Shown in pieces: positions 1-6,277 of a stretch of 7,902 nucleotides of DNA; position 1 is the stretch's first letter, and each line of letters starts with the position of its first letter. The stretch covers positions 1 to 7,902 of the forward strand of contig USDI01000094.1 of the NCBI GenBank assembly GCA_900553305.1, read 5' to 3'. Both the position numbers and the translations under genes were made by a program. The DNA comes from an uncultured Lachnospiraceae bacterium (GTDB lineage Bacteria > Bacillota > Clostridia > Lachnospirales > Lachnospiraceae). The notes beneath the pieces were generated by a model, which was not told where the DNA came from, did no database searches, and saw nothing but the letters and a program-made list of their open reading frames with translations.

Positions 1-84
1 CTGACGTTAACCGGTGGAGATGGTAAGGAACTGGTTTTTCAGAGAAAAGATATTGCAGTAATAAAGTTAGCACTGGATTTTTAA
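1..84 (+). CDS. rimP: Ribosome maturation factor RimP, C-terminal end only (5' truncated by window)
   Basis: An open frame enters from the left edge and stops at TAA (82-84), giving 27 residues that begin LTLTGGDGKELVF and end in KLALDF. The short strand pattern followed by 'Q-R-K-D-I-A-V-I-K-L-A-L-D-F' fits the C-terminal SH3-like domain of RimP, whose last strand typically reads like 'I..I.L...F'. Established knowledge: RimP binds the free 30S subunit and helps its late assembly, and rimP lies directly upstream of nusA in Firmicutes and Proteobacteria. The call therefore rests on both the short C-terminal pattern and position. The fragment is too short to exclude another protein by sequence alone. 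The stop codon lies inside an 18-bp palindrome. Confidence 0.8.
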   Translation: MTLTGGDGKELVFQRKDIAVIKLALDF

Positions 85-91
85 AAATCCA
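74..91. repeat. Perfect 18-bp palindrome across the rimP stop codon
   Basis: TGGATTTTTAAAAATCCA is its own exact reverse complement. As RNA it could form a 7-bp stem (TGGATTT/AAATCCA) with a TTAA loop. The rimP stop TAA (82-84) lies in its centre. It is followed by AAATACAG, not by a run of T, so it does not look like an intrinsic terminator. It could be a weak RNA hairpin between rimP and nusA, a protein-binding site, or chance in AT-rich sequence. Confidence 0.6.
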
Positions 92-117
92 AATACAGAA
101 AGAAGGGATACTGAAAA

Positions 118-1293
118 ATGAACAAAGAATTAATGGAAGCACTTGACATTTTGGAAAAGGAGAAAGAAATCAGTAAAGAAACTCTTTTTGAGGCGATTGA
201 GAATTCCTTGATTACCGCCTGCAAAAACCACTTTGGAAAATCTGATAACATCAAAGTAGAAATTGACAGAGATACCTGTGATTTCCTTTGCTATGCAGAG
301 AAGGAGGTTGTGGAAACCGCAGAAGATGTGGAAGATGATCTGTTACAGATTTCCTTAGAGGATGCACAGAAGATTAAAGCAACTGCAAAGGTTGGCGACA
401 TCATTCATGTAGAGATCAAGTCCAAGGAATTCGGACGTATCGCAACCCAGAATGCGAAGAGCGTGATTTTGCAGAAGATCCGTGAAGAAGAAAGAAATGT
501 AATCTACAATCAGTACTATGCGAAAGAAAAAGATGTGGTTACCGGAATTGTACAGAGATATATCGGACGTAATATCAGCGTAAACTTAGGTAAGGCCGAT
601 GGTATTTTAAATGAAAGCGAAATGGTAAAGGGTGAGCACTTCCGCCCGACCGAGCGAATCAAGGTTTATATTCTGGAGGTAAAGAACGGCTCCAAGGGAC
701 CGAGAATCCTGGTAAGCCGCACCCATCCGGAGCTGGTAAAGCGTCTGTTTGAAGCAGAGGTTACCGAAATTAAAGATGGAACCGTAGAAATTATGAGCAT
801 TGCCAGAGAAGCAGGAAGCAGAACCAAGATGGCAGTCCGTTCCAACAATCCGAACGTAGATGCGGTCGGTGCCTGCGTTGGTATGAATGGAGCGAGAGTA
901 AATTCCATTGTGGATGAGCTTCGTGGAGAGAAGATTGATATTATCAACTGGGATGAGAACCCCGGTAATCTGATCCAGAACGCATTATCTCCTGCAAAGA
1001 TTGTTGCTGTATTTGCAGATCCGGATGAAAAGACTGCTAAGGTGGTTGTTCCGGATTACCAGTTATCTCTTGCCATTGGTAAGGAAGGACAGAATGCAAG
1101 ACTTGCTGCCAGACTGACCGGATACAAGATCGATATCAAGAGTGAGACACAGGCAAAGGATGCACCGGGCTTCCGTTATGAGGACTATGTGTACGAGGAT
1201 GAAGAATATGATGAGGATGCCGAGTATGCAGATGATGAGTATCTGACAGAAGAAGGTCAGGAAGGTATGGAAGAAGTACCCTCTGAAGAATAA
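118..1293 (+). CDS. nusA: Transcription termination/antitermination factor NusA
   Basis: NusA binds RNA polymerase near the RNA exit channel, modulates pausing and intrinsic termination, and takes part in rRNA antitermination. The 391-residue protein shows the family's domain order. The N-terminal polymerase-binding domain is about residues 1-130, with MEALDILEKEKEISKE near the start. The S1 domain is about 137-200. KH1 has its GxxG loop at 255-258 (GMNG) and KH2 has GKEG at 321-324. It lacks the two C-terminal acidic repeat domains of E. coli NusA, as is usual in Firmicutes. It does carry a short tail (about 355-391) in which 20 of 37 residues are Asp or Glu, five are Tyr and none is Lys or Arg; the B. 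subtilis protein is shorter, about 371 residues. The ATG is preceded by AGAAGGG (101-107) at a spacing of 10 nt. The gene follows rimP by 33 nt and its stop touches the ylxR ribosome-binding site. Confidence 0.98.
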   Translation: MNKELMEALDILEKEKEISKETLFEAIENSLITACKNHFGKSDNIKVEIDRDTCDFLCYAEKEVVETAEDVEDDLLQISLEDAQKIKATAKVGDIIHVEIKSKEFGRIATQNAKSVILQKIREEERNVIYNQYYAKEKDVVTGIVQRYIGRNISVNLGKADGILNESEMVKGEHFRPTERIKVYILEVKNGSKGPRILVSRTHPELVKRLFEAEVTEIKDGTVEIMSIAREAGSRTKMAVRSNNPNVDAVGACVGMNGARVNSIVDELRGEKIDIINWDENPGNLIQNALSPAKIVAVFADPDEKTAKVVVPDYQLSLAIGKEGQNARLAARLTGYKIDIKSETQAKDAPGFRYEDYVYEDEEYDEDAEYADDEYLTEEGQEGMEEVPSEE

Positions 1294-1305
1294 AGGTGGT
1301 TTGGT

Positions 1306-1572
1306 ATGGCGAAAAAGATTCCCTTAAGACAGTGTGTGGGATGCGGAGAAATGAAAAGCAAGAAGGAAATGATGCGCGTCCTGAAAACACCGGAGGATGA
1401 AATCATATTAGATTTGACCGGAAAGAAAAATGGAAGAGGCGCATATCTTTGTATCTCGAGAGAGTGCCTTAAAAAGGCACGGAAGAATAAAGGATTGGAA
1501 CGGTCTTTCAAAATGAGTATTCCGAATGAAGTATATGACAGCCTGGAAAAGGAGTATGACGAGAATGAATGA
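1306..1572 (+). CDS. ylxR: RNase P modulator RnpM (YlxR family RNA-binding protein)
   Basis: The product is a small basic protein of 88 residues with the YlxR signature: RQCVGCG at residues 8-14, GRGAYLC at 43-49, and a basic helical stretch with ECLKKARKNK (53-62). These are the conserved RNA-facing parts of the family. In B. subtilis this protein has been described as an RNase P modulator that binds the RNA subunit (RnpM); earlier work also linked YlxR to regulation of gene expression. Its position between nusA and ylxQ is the classical one. The start ATG has AAGGTGG (1293-1299) 6 nt upstream, overlapping the nusA stop codon. The last codons overlap the start of ylxQ, suggesting translational coupling. 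The family is certain; the RNase P role is carried over from B. subtilis. Confidence 0.95.
   Translation: MAKKIPLRQCVGCGEMKSKKEMMRVLKTPEDEIILDLTGKKNGRGAYLCISRECLKKARKNKGLERSFKMSIPNEVYDSLEKEYDENE
1549..1554 (+). promoter_or_regulatory. Ribosome-binding site deciding the ylxQ start
   Basis: AAGGAG lies inside the end of ylxR. It is 10 nt from ATG 1565 and only 1 nt from ATG 1556, so it favours 1565 as the real start. Confidence 0.6.
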
Positions 1573-1891
1573 TCCTGTGCAGATGAAGAAGGTGTTGTCT
1601 TTACTGGGGCTCGCTGCGAAGGGGAGAAATCTGGTAAGCGGCGAATTCTCCACGGAGAATGCAGTAAAGGACGGGAGTGCATGTCTGGTGATCATCAGCG
1701 AAGATGCATCCGCAAACACGAAAAAGTTATTTACAGATAAATGCAGTTTTTATGAGGTTCCCATTTATACCTTAGGGACAAAGGAAATGCTTGGAAAAGC
1801 AATCGGGAAGGAAATGCGGGCATCCCTTGCGGTGACGGATCCGGGGCTTTCCGACAGCATCATGAAACATCTGCAGACAATTCAGGAATGA
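1565..1891 (+). CDS. ylxQ: YlxQ, L7Ae/L30e/S12e/Gadd45-family RNA-binding protein
   Basis: From ATG 1565 this gives 108 residues, close to the roughly 100 of B. subtilis YlxQ. Near the N-terminus LLGLAAKGRNLVSGE (residues 13-27) matches the helix-turn of the L7Ae family that contacts kink-turn RNA. The middle strand LVIISEDAS (41-49) and EVPIY (64-68) complete the usual alpha-beta-alpha fold. B. subtilis YlxQ has been shown to be an L7Ae homologue; its natural RNA target is not settled. The frame is open upstream to ATG 1526. I chose 1565 because AAGGAG at 1549-1554 lies 10 nt before it and family members begin just ahead of the LLGLA motif. ATG 1556 is only 1 nt from that site, and ATG 1583 has no good site. 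The chosen start overlaps the 3' end of ylxR by 8 nt. Confidence 0.9.
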   Translation: MNDPVQMKKVLSLLGLAAKGRNLVSGEFSTENAVKDGSACLVIISEDASANTKKLFTDKCSFYEVPIYTLGTKEMLGKAIGKEMRASLAVTDPGLSDSIMKHLQTIQE

Positions 1892-1899
1892 TACAAACA

Positions 1900-1921
1900 T
1901 CATTTGGAGTTCATTTGGAGT
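1900..1921 (+). repeat. Perfect 11-bp tandem repeat in the infB leader
   Basis: TCATTTGGAGT occurs twice head to tail (1900-1910 and 1911-1921) in the 51-nt gap between ylxQ and infB. Each copy contains a GGAG core, so together with the true infB site (GGAGGT, 1931-1936) the leader has three ribosome-binding-like cores. It may be a simple slippage duplication; a regulatory role is possible but not shown. Confidence 0.7.
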
Positions 1922-1930
1922 GAATAAGAC

Positions 1931-1936
1931 GGAGGT
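1931..1936 (+). promoter_or_regulatory. infB ribosome-binding site
   Basis: GGAGGT, a near-perfect complement to the 16S 3' end, sits 6 nt before ATG 1943 and fixes the start of IF2. Confidence 0.85.
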
Positions 1937-1942
1937 AAATAA

Positions 1943-4900
1943 ATGTCGAAAATCAAAGTGCATGAATTAGCAAAGGAGCTGGAGAAGCAGAGCAAGGAAG
2001 TGATTGCATTTCTTCAGGAAAAAGGAATAGAAGTAAAGGCAGCACAGAGCTCTGTGGAGGAAGATGCCGCAGAAATGGTCCGTAAAGCATTTGGTGCCGT
2101 AAAAAAAGAAGATACCAAAGCAGATGTGAAGCCCGAAGCGAAGGAAGAAGTAAAGCCGGAGGTAAAAGCAGAGGCAAAGCCGGAAGCCAAGGCAGATGTG
2201 AAAACTGAAGCAAAAGCAGAACCTTCGAATGAAGGAAAGAAAGAGGCTCAGAAGGAAGCCCAAAAGGAAGCACCGAAAGCAGAGGATAAACAGGCTGCTC
2301 CTGTAAAAAAGAAAAAGATTATTTTTGTAAGTAATCCGCATAATAGTAATATACCCGGACAGCGTTCCCAGGGGGATCGCAGACCTCAGCAGAACAATCG
2401 TCAGGGAAACAACAATTACAATGGAAGACAGGGACAGAACAGGGAAGTTCCCCATAAAATTATCAAGCCGCTTACGGCTCCGTCCCAGTTAGAGACTTCC
2501 ACAAGTGATTTCAAGCAGAATTCCAGAAGAATGGATGAAGCAAGAGCAGAACTCCGTGCTTCGGAAAAGCGTGCAGCGACAGAGCGTGAACAGGCAGCCC
2601 AGAGAGCAGAAAGACCGGAAAACAGAGCAGAAAACAGAAACGACAGCCGCAACGAAAACAGATCCAATAACAGAGACGGAAGGGATCAGAGAAACGACAG
2701 AAATGAAAGAAATGACAGAAATCAGAGATTTGGTCAGAACAATCAGGGAGAGAGGAATAACAACCGAAGACCTGAAAACGGGAATCGCTTTAACAACCAG
2801 AATGGCAAGGGAGATTTCCGTAATAACGGCGGTGATGGGAACCGTAACCGCGGCGATTTCAATAATAACCGCGGTGAGAGAAGCAATGGAGGGCAGGACT
2901 CTCGATTTAAGCGGAATGAAAAGCCGGGTAAGAGTTTCGCTCAGGATACCCCGCCGGTTAAGGATGACAAGCGCAGAGAGGAAGAAAAGCGCAGAATCAG
3001 TCAGGAGAAGGATAAGAGATCCAAGAAGGACTTCATGTACGAAGAGGATGAAGCAGCTTTAAAGAACAAGAATAAAGCAGGACGCTTCATTAAGCCGGAG
3101 AAGAAGGTAGAGGAGCCTGCAGAAGAGCAGATCAAGGTTATCACCATTCCGGAATCCTTAACGATTAAGGATCTGGCAGACAAGATGAAGTTACAGCCTT
3201 CTGCCATTATTAAAAAGCTGTTCCTGCAGGGGCAGATCGTAACCGTAAACTCCGAAATCACTTTTGAGGATGCGGAGAACATTGCCATTGACTATGACAT
3301 CATCTGTGAGAAGGAAGTTAAGGTGGATGTCATTGAAGAACTGTTAAAGGAAGACGAAGAGAAGGAAGAGGATCTTGTGAGCAGACCGCCCGTTATCTGT
3401 GTTATGGGTCATGTCGATCATGGTAAAACCTCCCTCCTCGATGCAATCCGTAAGACGAATGTAACCGATAAGGAAGCAGGCGGTATTACCCAGCACATCG
3501 GTGCTTACACCGTAAATGTAGGTGGACAGTCCATTACGTTCCTGGATACACCGGGACATGAAGCATTTACCGCAATGCGTATGCGTGGTGCGAACTCAAC
3601 CGATATTGCAATTCTGGTTGTTGCGGCAGACGATGGTGTAATGCCTCAGACCGTAGAAGCAATCAACCATGCGAAGGCAGCCGGTATTGAAATTATCGTG
3701 GCAGTCAACAAGATCGATAAGCCGGGCGCCAACATTGACCGTGTAAAGCAGGAAATGACCGAATATGAACTCATTCCGGTTGACTGGGGCGGAAGCACCG
3801 AATTCGTTCCGGTATCTGCAAAGACCGGCGAAGGAATCAGCACATTGCTTGAAACTGTACTTCTTACCGCTGAAATCATGGAATTAAAGGCGAATCCGAA
3901 CCGTCGTGCAAGAGGTCTTGTCATTGAAGCAGAGCTTGACAAGGGACGCGGTCCTGTCGCTACCGTACTGGTACAGAAGGGTACGTTACATGTGGGAGAT
4001 TTTATTTCCGCAGGTGCAAGCCACGGTAAGGTACGTGCAATGATCGATGACAAGGGAAGACGTGTGAAGGAGGCAAAGCCTTCCACACCGGTAGAAATCC
4101 TTGGATTATCCGATGTACCGAGTGCAGGTGAAGTATTTATTGCCCATGAAAACGATAAGACTGCCAAGTCCTATGCAGAAACTTATCTGGCACAGAATAA
4201 AGAGAAGATGCTTGAAGAGACCAAGGCGAAGATGTCACTGGATGATCTGTTTAACCAGATTCAGGAAGGTAACTTAAAGGAACTGAATCTGATCGTTAAG
4301 GCAGATGTACAGGGTAGTGTGGAAGCTGTTAAGCAGAGTCTCATGAAGCTTTCCAACGAAGAAGTTGTTGTAAAATGTATTCACGGTGGCGTAGGTGCCA
4401 TCAATGAATCGGATGTTTCCCTTGCTTTTGCATCCTCCGCAATCATCATCGGCTTCAATGTCCGTCCGGATGCACAGGCCAAGGCCTTTGCAGAGCGTGA
4501 GGGCGTGGATATCCGTCTATATCGTGTCATTTATCAGGCGATTGAGGATATCGAGGCTGCCATGAAGGGAATGCTCGATCCGGTTTATGAAGAAAAGGTA
4601 ATCGGTCACGCAGAAGTTCGTCAGATCTTCCGTGCGTCCGCAATCGGTAATATTGCAGGTTCTTATGTCTTAGACGGATATTTCCAGAGAGACTGCAAGG
4701 TGCGTATTACGAGACGTAATGAAAGCACCAGACAGGAAGAGCAGATTTATGAAGGCACTCTGGCATCCCTTAAGAGATTTAAGGACGATGTAAAGGAAGT
4801 AAAGGCTGGCTACGAATGTGGTCTTGTATTTGAGGGCTTTGACCAGATGCAGGAGCTGGATATCGTAGAAGCATATATTATGGTGGAGGTTCCCAGGTGA
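1943..4900 (+). CDS. infB: Translation initiation factor IF-2
   Basis: IF2 is the GTPase that brings formylmethionyl-tRNA to the 30S subunit and promotes joining of the 50S. The 985 residues are well above B. subtilis (about 716) because of a long linker. Domains in order: a first IF2_N helix domain (1-50); a Lys/Glu/Ala/Pro repeat segment (51-125); an Arg/Asn/Gly-rich low-complexity segment (about 131-345); a second IF2_N domain (about 398-450); the G domain (about 483-650); beta-barrel domain II (from about 657); C1 (from about 782, VKADVQGS); and C2 (about 879-985), which binds initiator tRNA. All GTPase motifs are intact: G1 GHVDHGKT (489-496), the switch I Thr in GGITQH (516), G3 DTPGHE (535-540) with the catalytic His 539, G4 NKID (589-592) and G5 SAK (625-627). 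The ATG follows GGAGGT by 6 nt. The stop TGA overlaps the GTG start of rbfA by 4 nt. An internal ATG at 3035 could give a shorter form. Confidence 0.99.
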   Translation: MSKIKVHELAKELEKQSKEVIAFLQEKGIEVKAAQSSVEEDAAEMVRKAFGAVKKEDTKADVKPEAKEEVKPEVKAEAKPEAKADVKTEAKAEPSNEGKKEAQKEAQKEAPKAEDKQAAPVKKKKIIFVSNPHNSNIPGQRSQGDRRPQQNNRQGNNNYNGRQGQNREVPHKIIKPLTAPSQLETSTSDFKQNSRRMDEARAELRASEKRAATEREQAAQRAERPENRAENRNDSRNENRSNNRDGRDQRNDRNERNDRNQRFGQNNQGERNNNRRPENGNRFNNQNGKGDFRNNGGDGNRNRGDFNNNRGERSNGGQDSRFKRNEKPGKSFAQDTPPVKDDKRREEEKRRISQEKDKRSKKDFMYEEDEAALKNKNKAGRFIKPEKKVEEPAEEQIKVITIPESLTIKDLADKMKLQPSAIIKKLFLQGQIVTVNSEITFEDAENIAIDYDIICEKEVKVDVIEELLKEDEEKEEDLVSRPPVICVMGHVDHGKTSLLDAIRKTNVTDKEAGGITQHIGAYTVNVGGQSITFLDTPGHEAFTAMRMRGANSTDIAILVVAADDGVMPQTVEAINHAKAAGIEIIVAVNKIDKPGANIDRVKQEMTEYELIPVDWGGSTEFVPVSAKTGEGISTLLETVLLTAEIMELKANPNRRARGLVIEAELDKGRGPVATVLVQKGTLHVGDFISAGASHGKVRAMIDDKGRRVKEAKPSTPVEILGLSDVPSAGEVFIAHENDKTAKSYAETYLAQNKEKMLEETKAKMSLDDLFNQIQEGNLKELNLIVKADVQGSVEAVKQSLMKLSNEEVVVKCIHGGVGAINESDVSLAFASSAIIIGFNVRPDAQAKAFAEREGVDIRLYRVIYQAIEDIEAAMKGMLDPVYEEKVIGHAEVRQIFRASAIGNIAGSYVLDGYFQRDCKVRITRRNESTRQEEQIYEGTLASLKRFKDDVKEVKAGYECGLVFEGFDQMQELDIVEAYIMVEVPR
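2129..2221 (+). repeat. Imperfect Lys-Pro-Glu-Ala repeat tract within infB
   Basis: Residues 63-93 of IF2 are built from imperfect KPEAK, EEVKPEVK, AEAKPEAK, ADVKTEAK units, giving a purine-rich DNA tract with loose 6-base periodicity. A related EAQKEAQKEAPK stretch follows at residues 101-112. Such charged linkers are common in Firmicute IF2 and vary in length between strains. Confidence 0.65.
2693..2728 (+). repeat. Four 9-bp tandem units encoding Asn-x-Arg in infB
   Basis: Four consecutive 9-base units (AACGACAGA, AATGAAAGA, AATGACAGA, AATCAGAGA) encode N-D-R, N-E-R, N-D-R, N-Q-R. They form the core of the Arg/Asn-rich linker (residues 251-262) and suggest growth of the linker by local duplication. 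Confidence 0.7.
4885..4890 (+). promoter_or_regulatory. Ribosome-binding site deciding the GTG start of rbfA
   Basis: GGAGGT lies inside the end of infB, 6 nt before GTG 4897 and 21 nt before the first in-frame ATG (4912). This strongly favours the GTG start and translational coupling to infB. Confidence 0.8.
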
Positions 4901-5292
4901 GAAAGAACAGCATGAAGAATACCCGGATCAACGGGGAAGTTCAAAAGGAACTCGCAGAGATCATTCGTGGAGAGATTAAGGATCCGAGAATCAGTCCCTT
5001 AACAAGTGTGATCTCTGTAGAGGTTGCACCTGATTTGAAAACATGTAAGGCATGGATCAGCGTTTACGGGGATGACCGTGTGGCAGAGGATACGCTTGCA
5101 GGCTTAAGGAGTGCGGAAGGCTATATCCGCAGAGAGCTTGCCAGAAGAATTAATCTGCGCAACACACCTGAAATCCGCTTCATCGTGGATCAGTCCATTG
5201 CCTATGGTGTAAAAATGTCCAAACTGATTGATGAAGTAGCTAAATCAGATGCACAGAAGGAAGACAGAAACGAAACTTTATCACAAGAGTAA
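4897..5292 (+). CDS. rbfA: 30S ribosome-binding factor RbfA
   Basis: RbfA binds free 30S subunits and helps the late maturation of 16S rRNA, including its 5' helix, and is important in the cold. The 131-residue protein has the family signature: NTRINGEVQKELAEIIRGE in the first helix, then IKDPRI (residues 27-32), SVEVAPDLKTCKAWISVYGD for the KH-like strands, and a C-terminal IRFIVDQSI strand. The start is GTG rather than ATG: GGAGGT is 6 nt upstream, and related clostridial RbfA proteins begin with the same MRKNS stretch. The GTG overlaps the infB stop in a GTGA arrangement. B. subtilis has ylxP at this junction; it is absent here. The last about 15 residues are polar and likely disordered. 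Confidence 0.97.
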   Translation: MRKNSMKNTRINGEVQKELAEIIRGEIKDPRISPLTSVISVEVAPDLKTCKAWISVYGDDRVAEDTLAGLRSAEGYIRRELARRINLRNTPEIRFIVDQSIAYGVKMSKLIDEVAKSDAQKEDRNETLSQE

Positions 5293-5293
5293 T

Positions 5294-5298
5294 AAGGA
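5294..5298 (+). promoter_or_regulatory. Ribosome-binding site for nrnA
   Basis: AAGGA lies just after the rbfA stop. It is 4 nt before ATG 5303 and 10 nt before ATG 5309. Aligned with the full AAGGAGG consensus, the spacings become about 2 and 8 nt, which favours 5309. It is a weak-to-moderate site. Confidence 0.5.
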
Positions 5299-5308
5299 CA
5301 GGATGTAT

Positions 5309-6262
5309 ATGAAAATTTATGAAGAAGTAAAAGATGCCGCAACCATCGGCATCAGTGGACATATCCGGCCGGATGGTGACTGCATCGGGTCGGTAATGGG
5401 CCTTTATTTATATTTATTAAAGAAGTGCCCGGAGGCGCAGATTGAGGTATTCTTAGAACAGCCGGGAGAGGAATTTTCCTGCATCAGCAGGATCGGGGAT
5501 ATTCACACTGACTTTGCAACGAAAGTGGAAATGTTTGATGTGTTTATCGTACTGGACAGTACAAAGGAACGTACCGGAGAAGCACAGAAGTATTTCGATA
5601 CGGCACGTAAGAAGATCAATATTGATCACCATGTGAGCAATTTAGGGGACGGTGATGTGAATTTCATGGATCCGAAGGCAAGTTCGGCAAGTGAGCTGGT
5701 ATACCGGGCCATCGATGATAAGGAAGCGATGGACCCGTCCATTGCGAAAGCCCTGTACATCGGAATCATCCATGATACCGGCGTATTCCAGTATTCCAAC
5801 ACCTCGCCGGAAACCTTGCGCATTGCGGCGGAGCTGATTTCTTATGACTTTGATTTCCCGACGCTGATTGATCAGACGTTTTATGAAAAGACCTATGTAC
5901 AGAACCAGATTTTGGGACGTGCGCTGCTTGAGAGCATTCAGTTTATGGATGGCAGATGCATTGTGAGCATGGTCGATAAGCGGACCATGAGCTTTTATGA
6001 AGCAGCACCGCATGATCTGGAAGGAATCGTGAACCAGCTCCGCAATACAAAGGGTGTCGAATGTGCGATCTTCATGTATCAGACAAATACCCTTGAGTAT
6101 AAGGTAAGCCTTCGTTCCAACGGAAAGATCGATGTGGCGAAGATTGCCATGATGTTCGGCGGCGGCGGTCATGTACGCGCCGCAGGAGTTACCATGCAGG
6201 GTACATATCACGACATTATTAATAATCTGTCTGCACAGATTGAGAAACAATTGTGTGACTAA
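5309..6262 (+). CDS. nrnA: Bifunctional oligoribonuclease / pAp phosphatase NrnA (DHH/DHHA1 family)
   Basis: NrnA degrades 2-5 nt RNAs and removes the 3' phosphate from pAp; it takes the place of Orn in many Firmicutes. The product has 317 residues from ATG 5309, close to B. subtilis NrnA (313). The Mn-binding motifs of the DHH domain are all visible: GHIRPDGDCIGS (H18, D22, D24), VLDST (D83), the DHH triad at 106-108, and HDTG (155-158). The C-terminal DHHA1 domain carries the substrate-binding GGGGH loop (284-288). RecJ is excluded by the short length and lack of extra domains. The frame is open upstream to ATG 5249 inside rbfA, but homology begins at MKIYEEVKDAATIGISGH, so 5309 (or 5303, two codons earlier) is preferred. 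It lies 16 nt after rbfA and 15 nt before truB. This position next to ribosome-maturation genes is common in Clostridia. Confidence 0.93.
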   Translation: MKIYEEVKDAATIGISGHIRPDGDCIGSVMGLYLYLLKKCPEAQIEVFLEQPGEEFSCISRIGDIHTDFATKVEMFDVFIVLDSTKERTGEAQKYFDTARKKINIDHHVSNLGDGDVNFMDPKASSASELVYRAIDDKEAMDPSIAKALYIGIIHDTGVFQYSNTSPETLRIAAELISYDFDFPTLIDQTFYEKTYVQNQILGRALLESIQFMDGRCIVSMVDKRTMSFYEAAPHDLEGIVNQLRNTKGVECAIFMYQTNTLEYKVSLRSNGKIDVAKIAMMFGGGGHVRAAGVTMQGTYHDIINNLSAQIEKQLCD

Positions 6263-6267
6263 TTCTT

Positions 6268-6271
6268 GGAG
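6268..6271 (+). promoter_or_regulatory. Ribosome-binding site deciding the truB start
   Basis: GGAG is 6 nt before ATG 6278. It overlaps the possible TTG start at 6266, so the longer reading with four extra residues would lie on top of the ribosome-binding site and is unlikely. Confidence 0.75.
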
Positions 6272-6277
6272 AAGAAC

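Noticed and set aside
1464..1480. Inverted repeat GTGCCTT-AAA-AAGGCAC within ylxR
   Set aside because: It could form a 7-bp hairpin but lies in the middle of a conserved gene, has a 3-nt loop and no following T-tract, so it is not a terminator. Probably chance.
1645..1660. Inverted repeat ATTCTCC-AC-GGAGAAT within ylxQ
   Set aside because: The loop is only 2 nt and the site is inside the conserved coding region with no T-tract. No reason to assign a function.
1249..1942. Possible internal promoter ahead of ylxR or infB
   Set aside because: I found no pair of -35 and -10 boxes at proper spacing in the short gaps. Gene overlaps point to one transcript.
1967..2455. Antisense frame of 162 codons rich in Leu, Phe and Cys, looking membrane-like
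   Set aside because: It is the complement of the purine-rich Lys/Glu repeat of infB, which automatically yields Phe/Leu/Ser codons on the other strand. No independent support.
2505..3062. 185-codon same-strand frame inside infB
   Set aside because: It is a shifted reading of the A/G-rich Arg/Asn linker, which has few stop codons in any frame. The real frame carries through into intact GTPase motifs.
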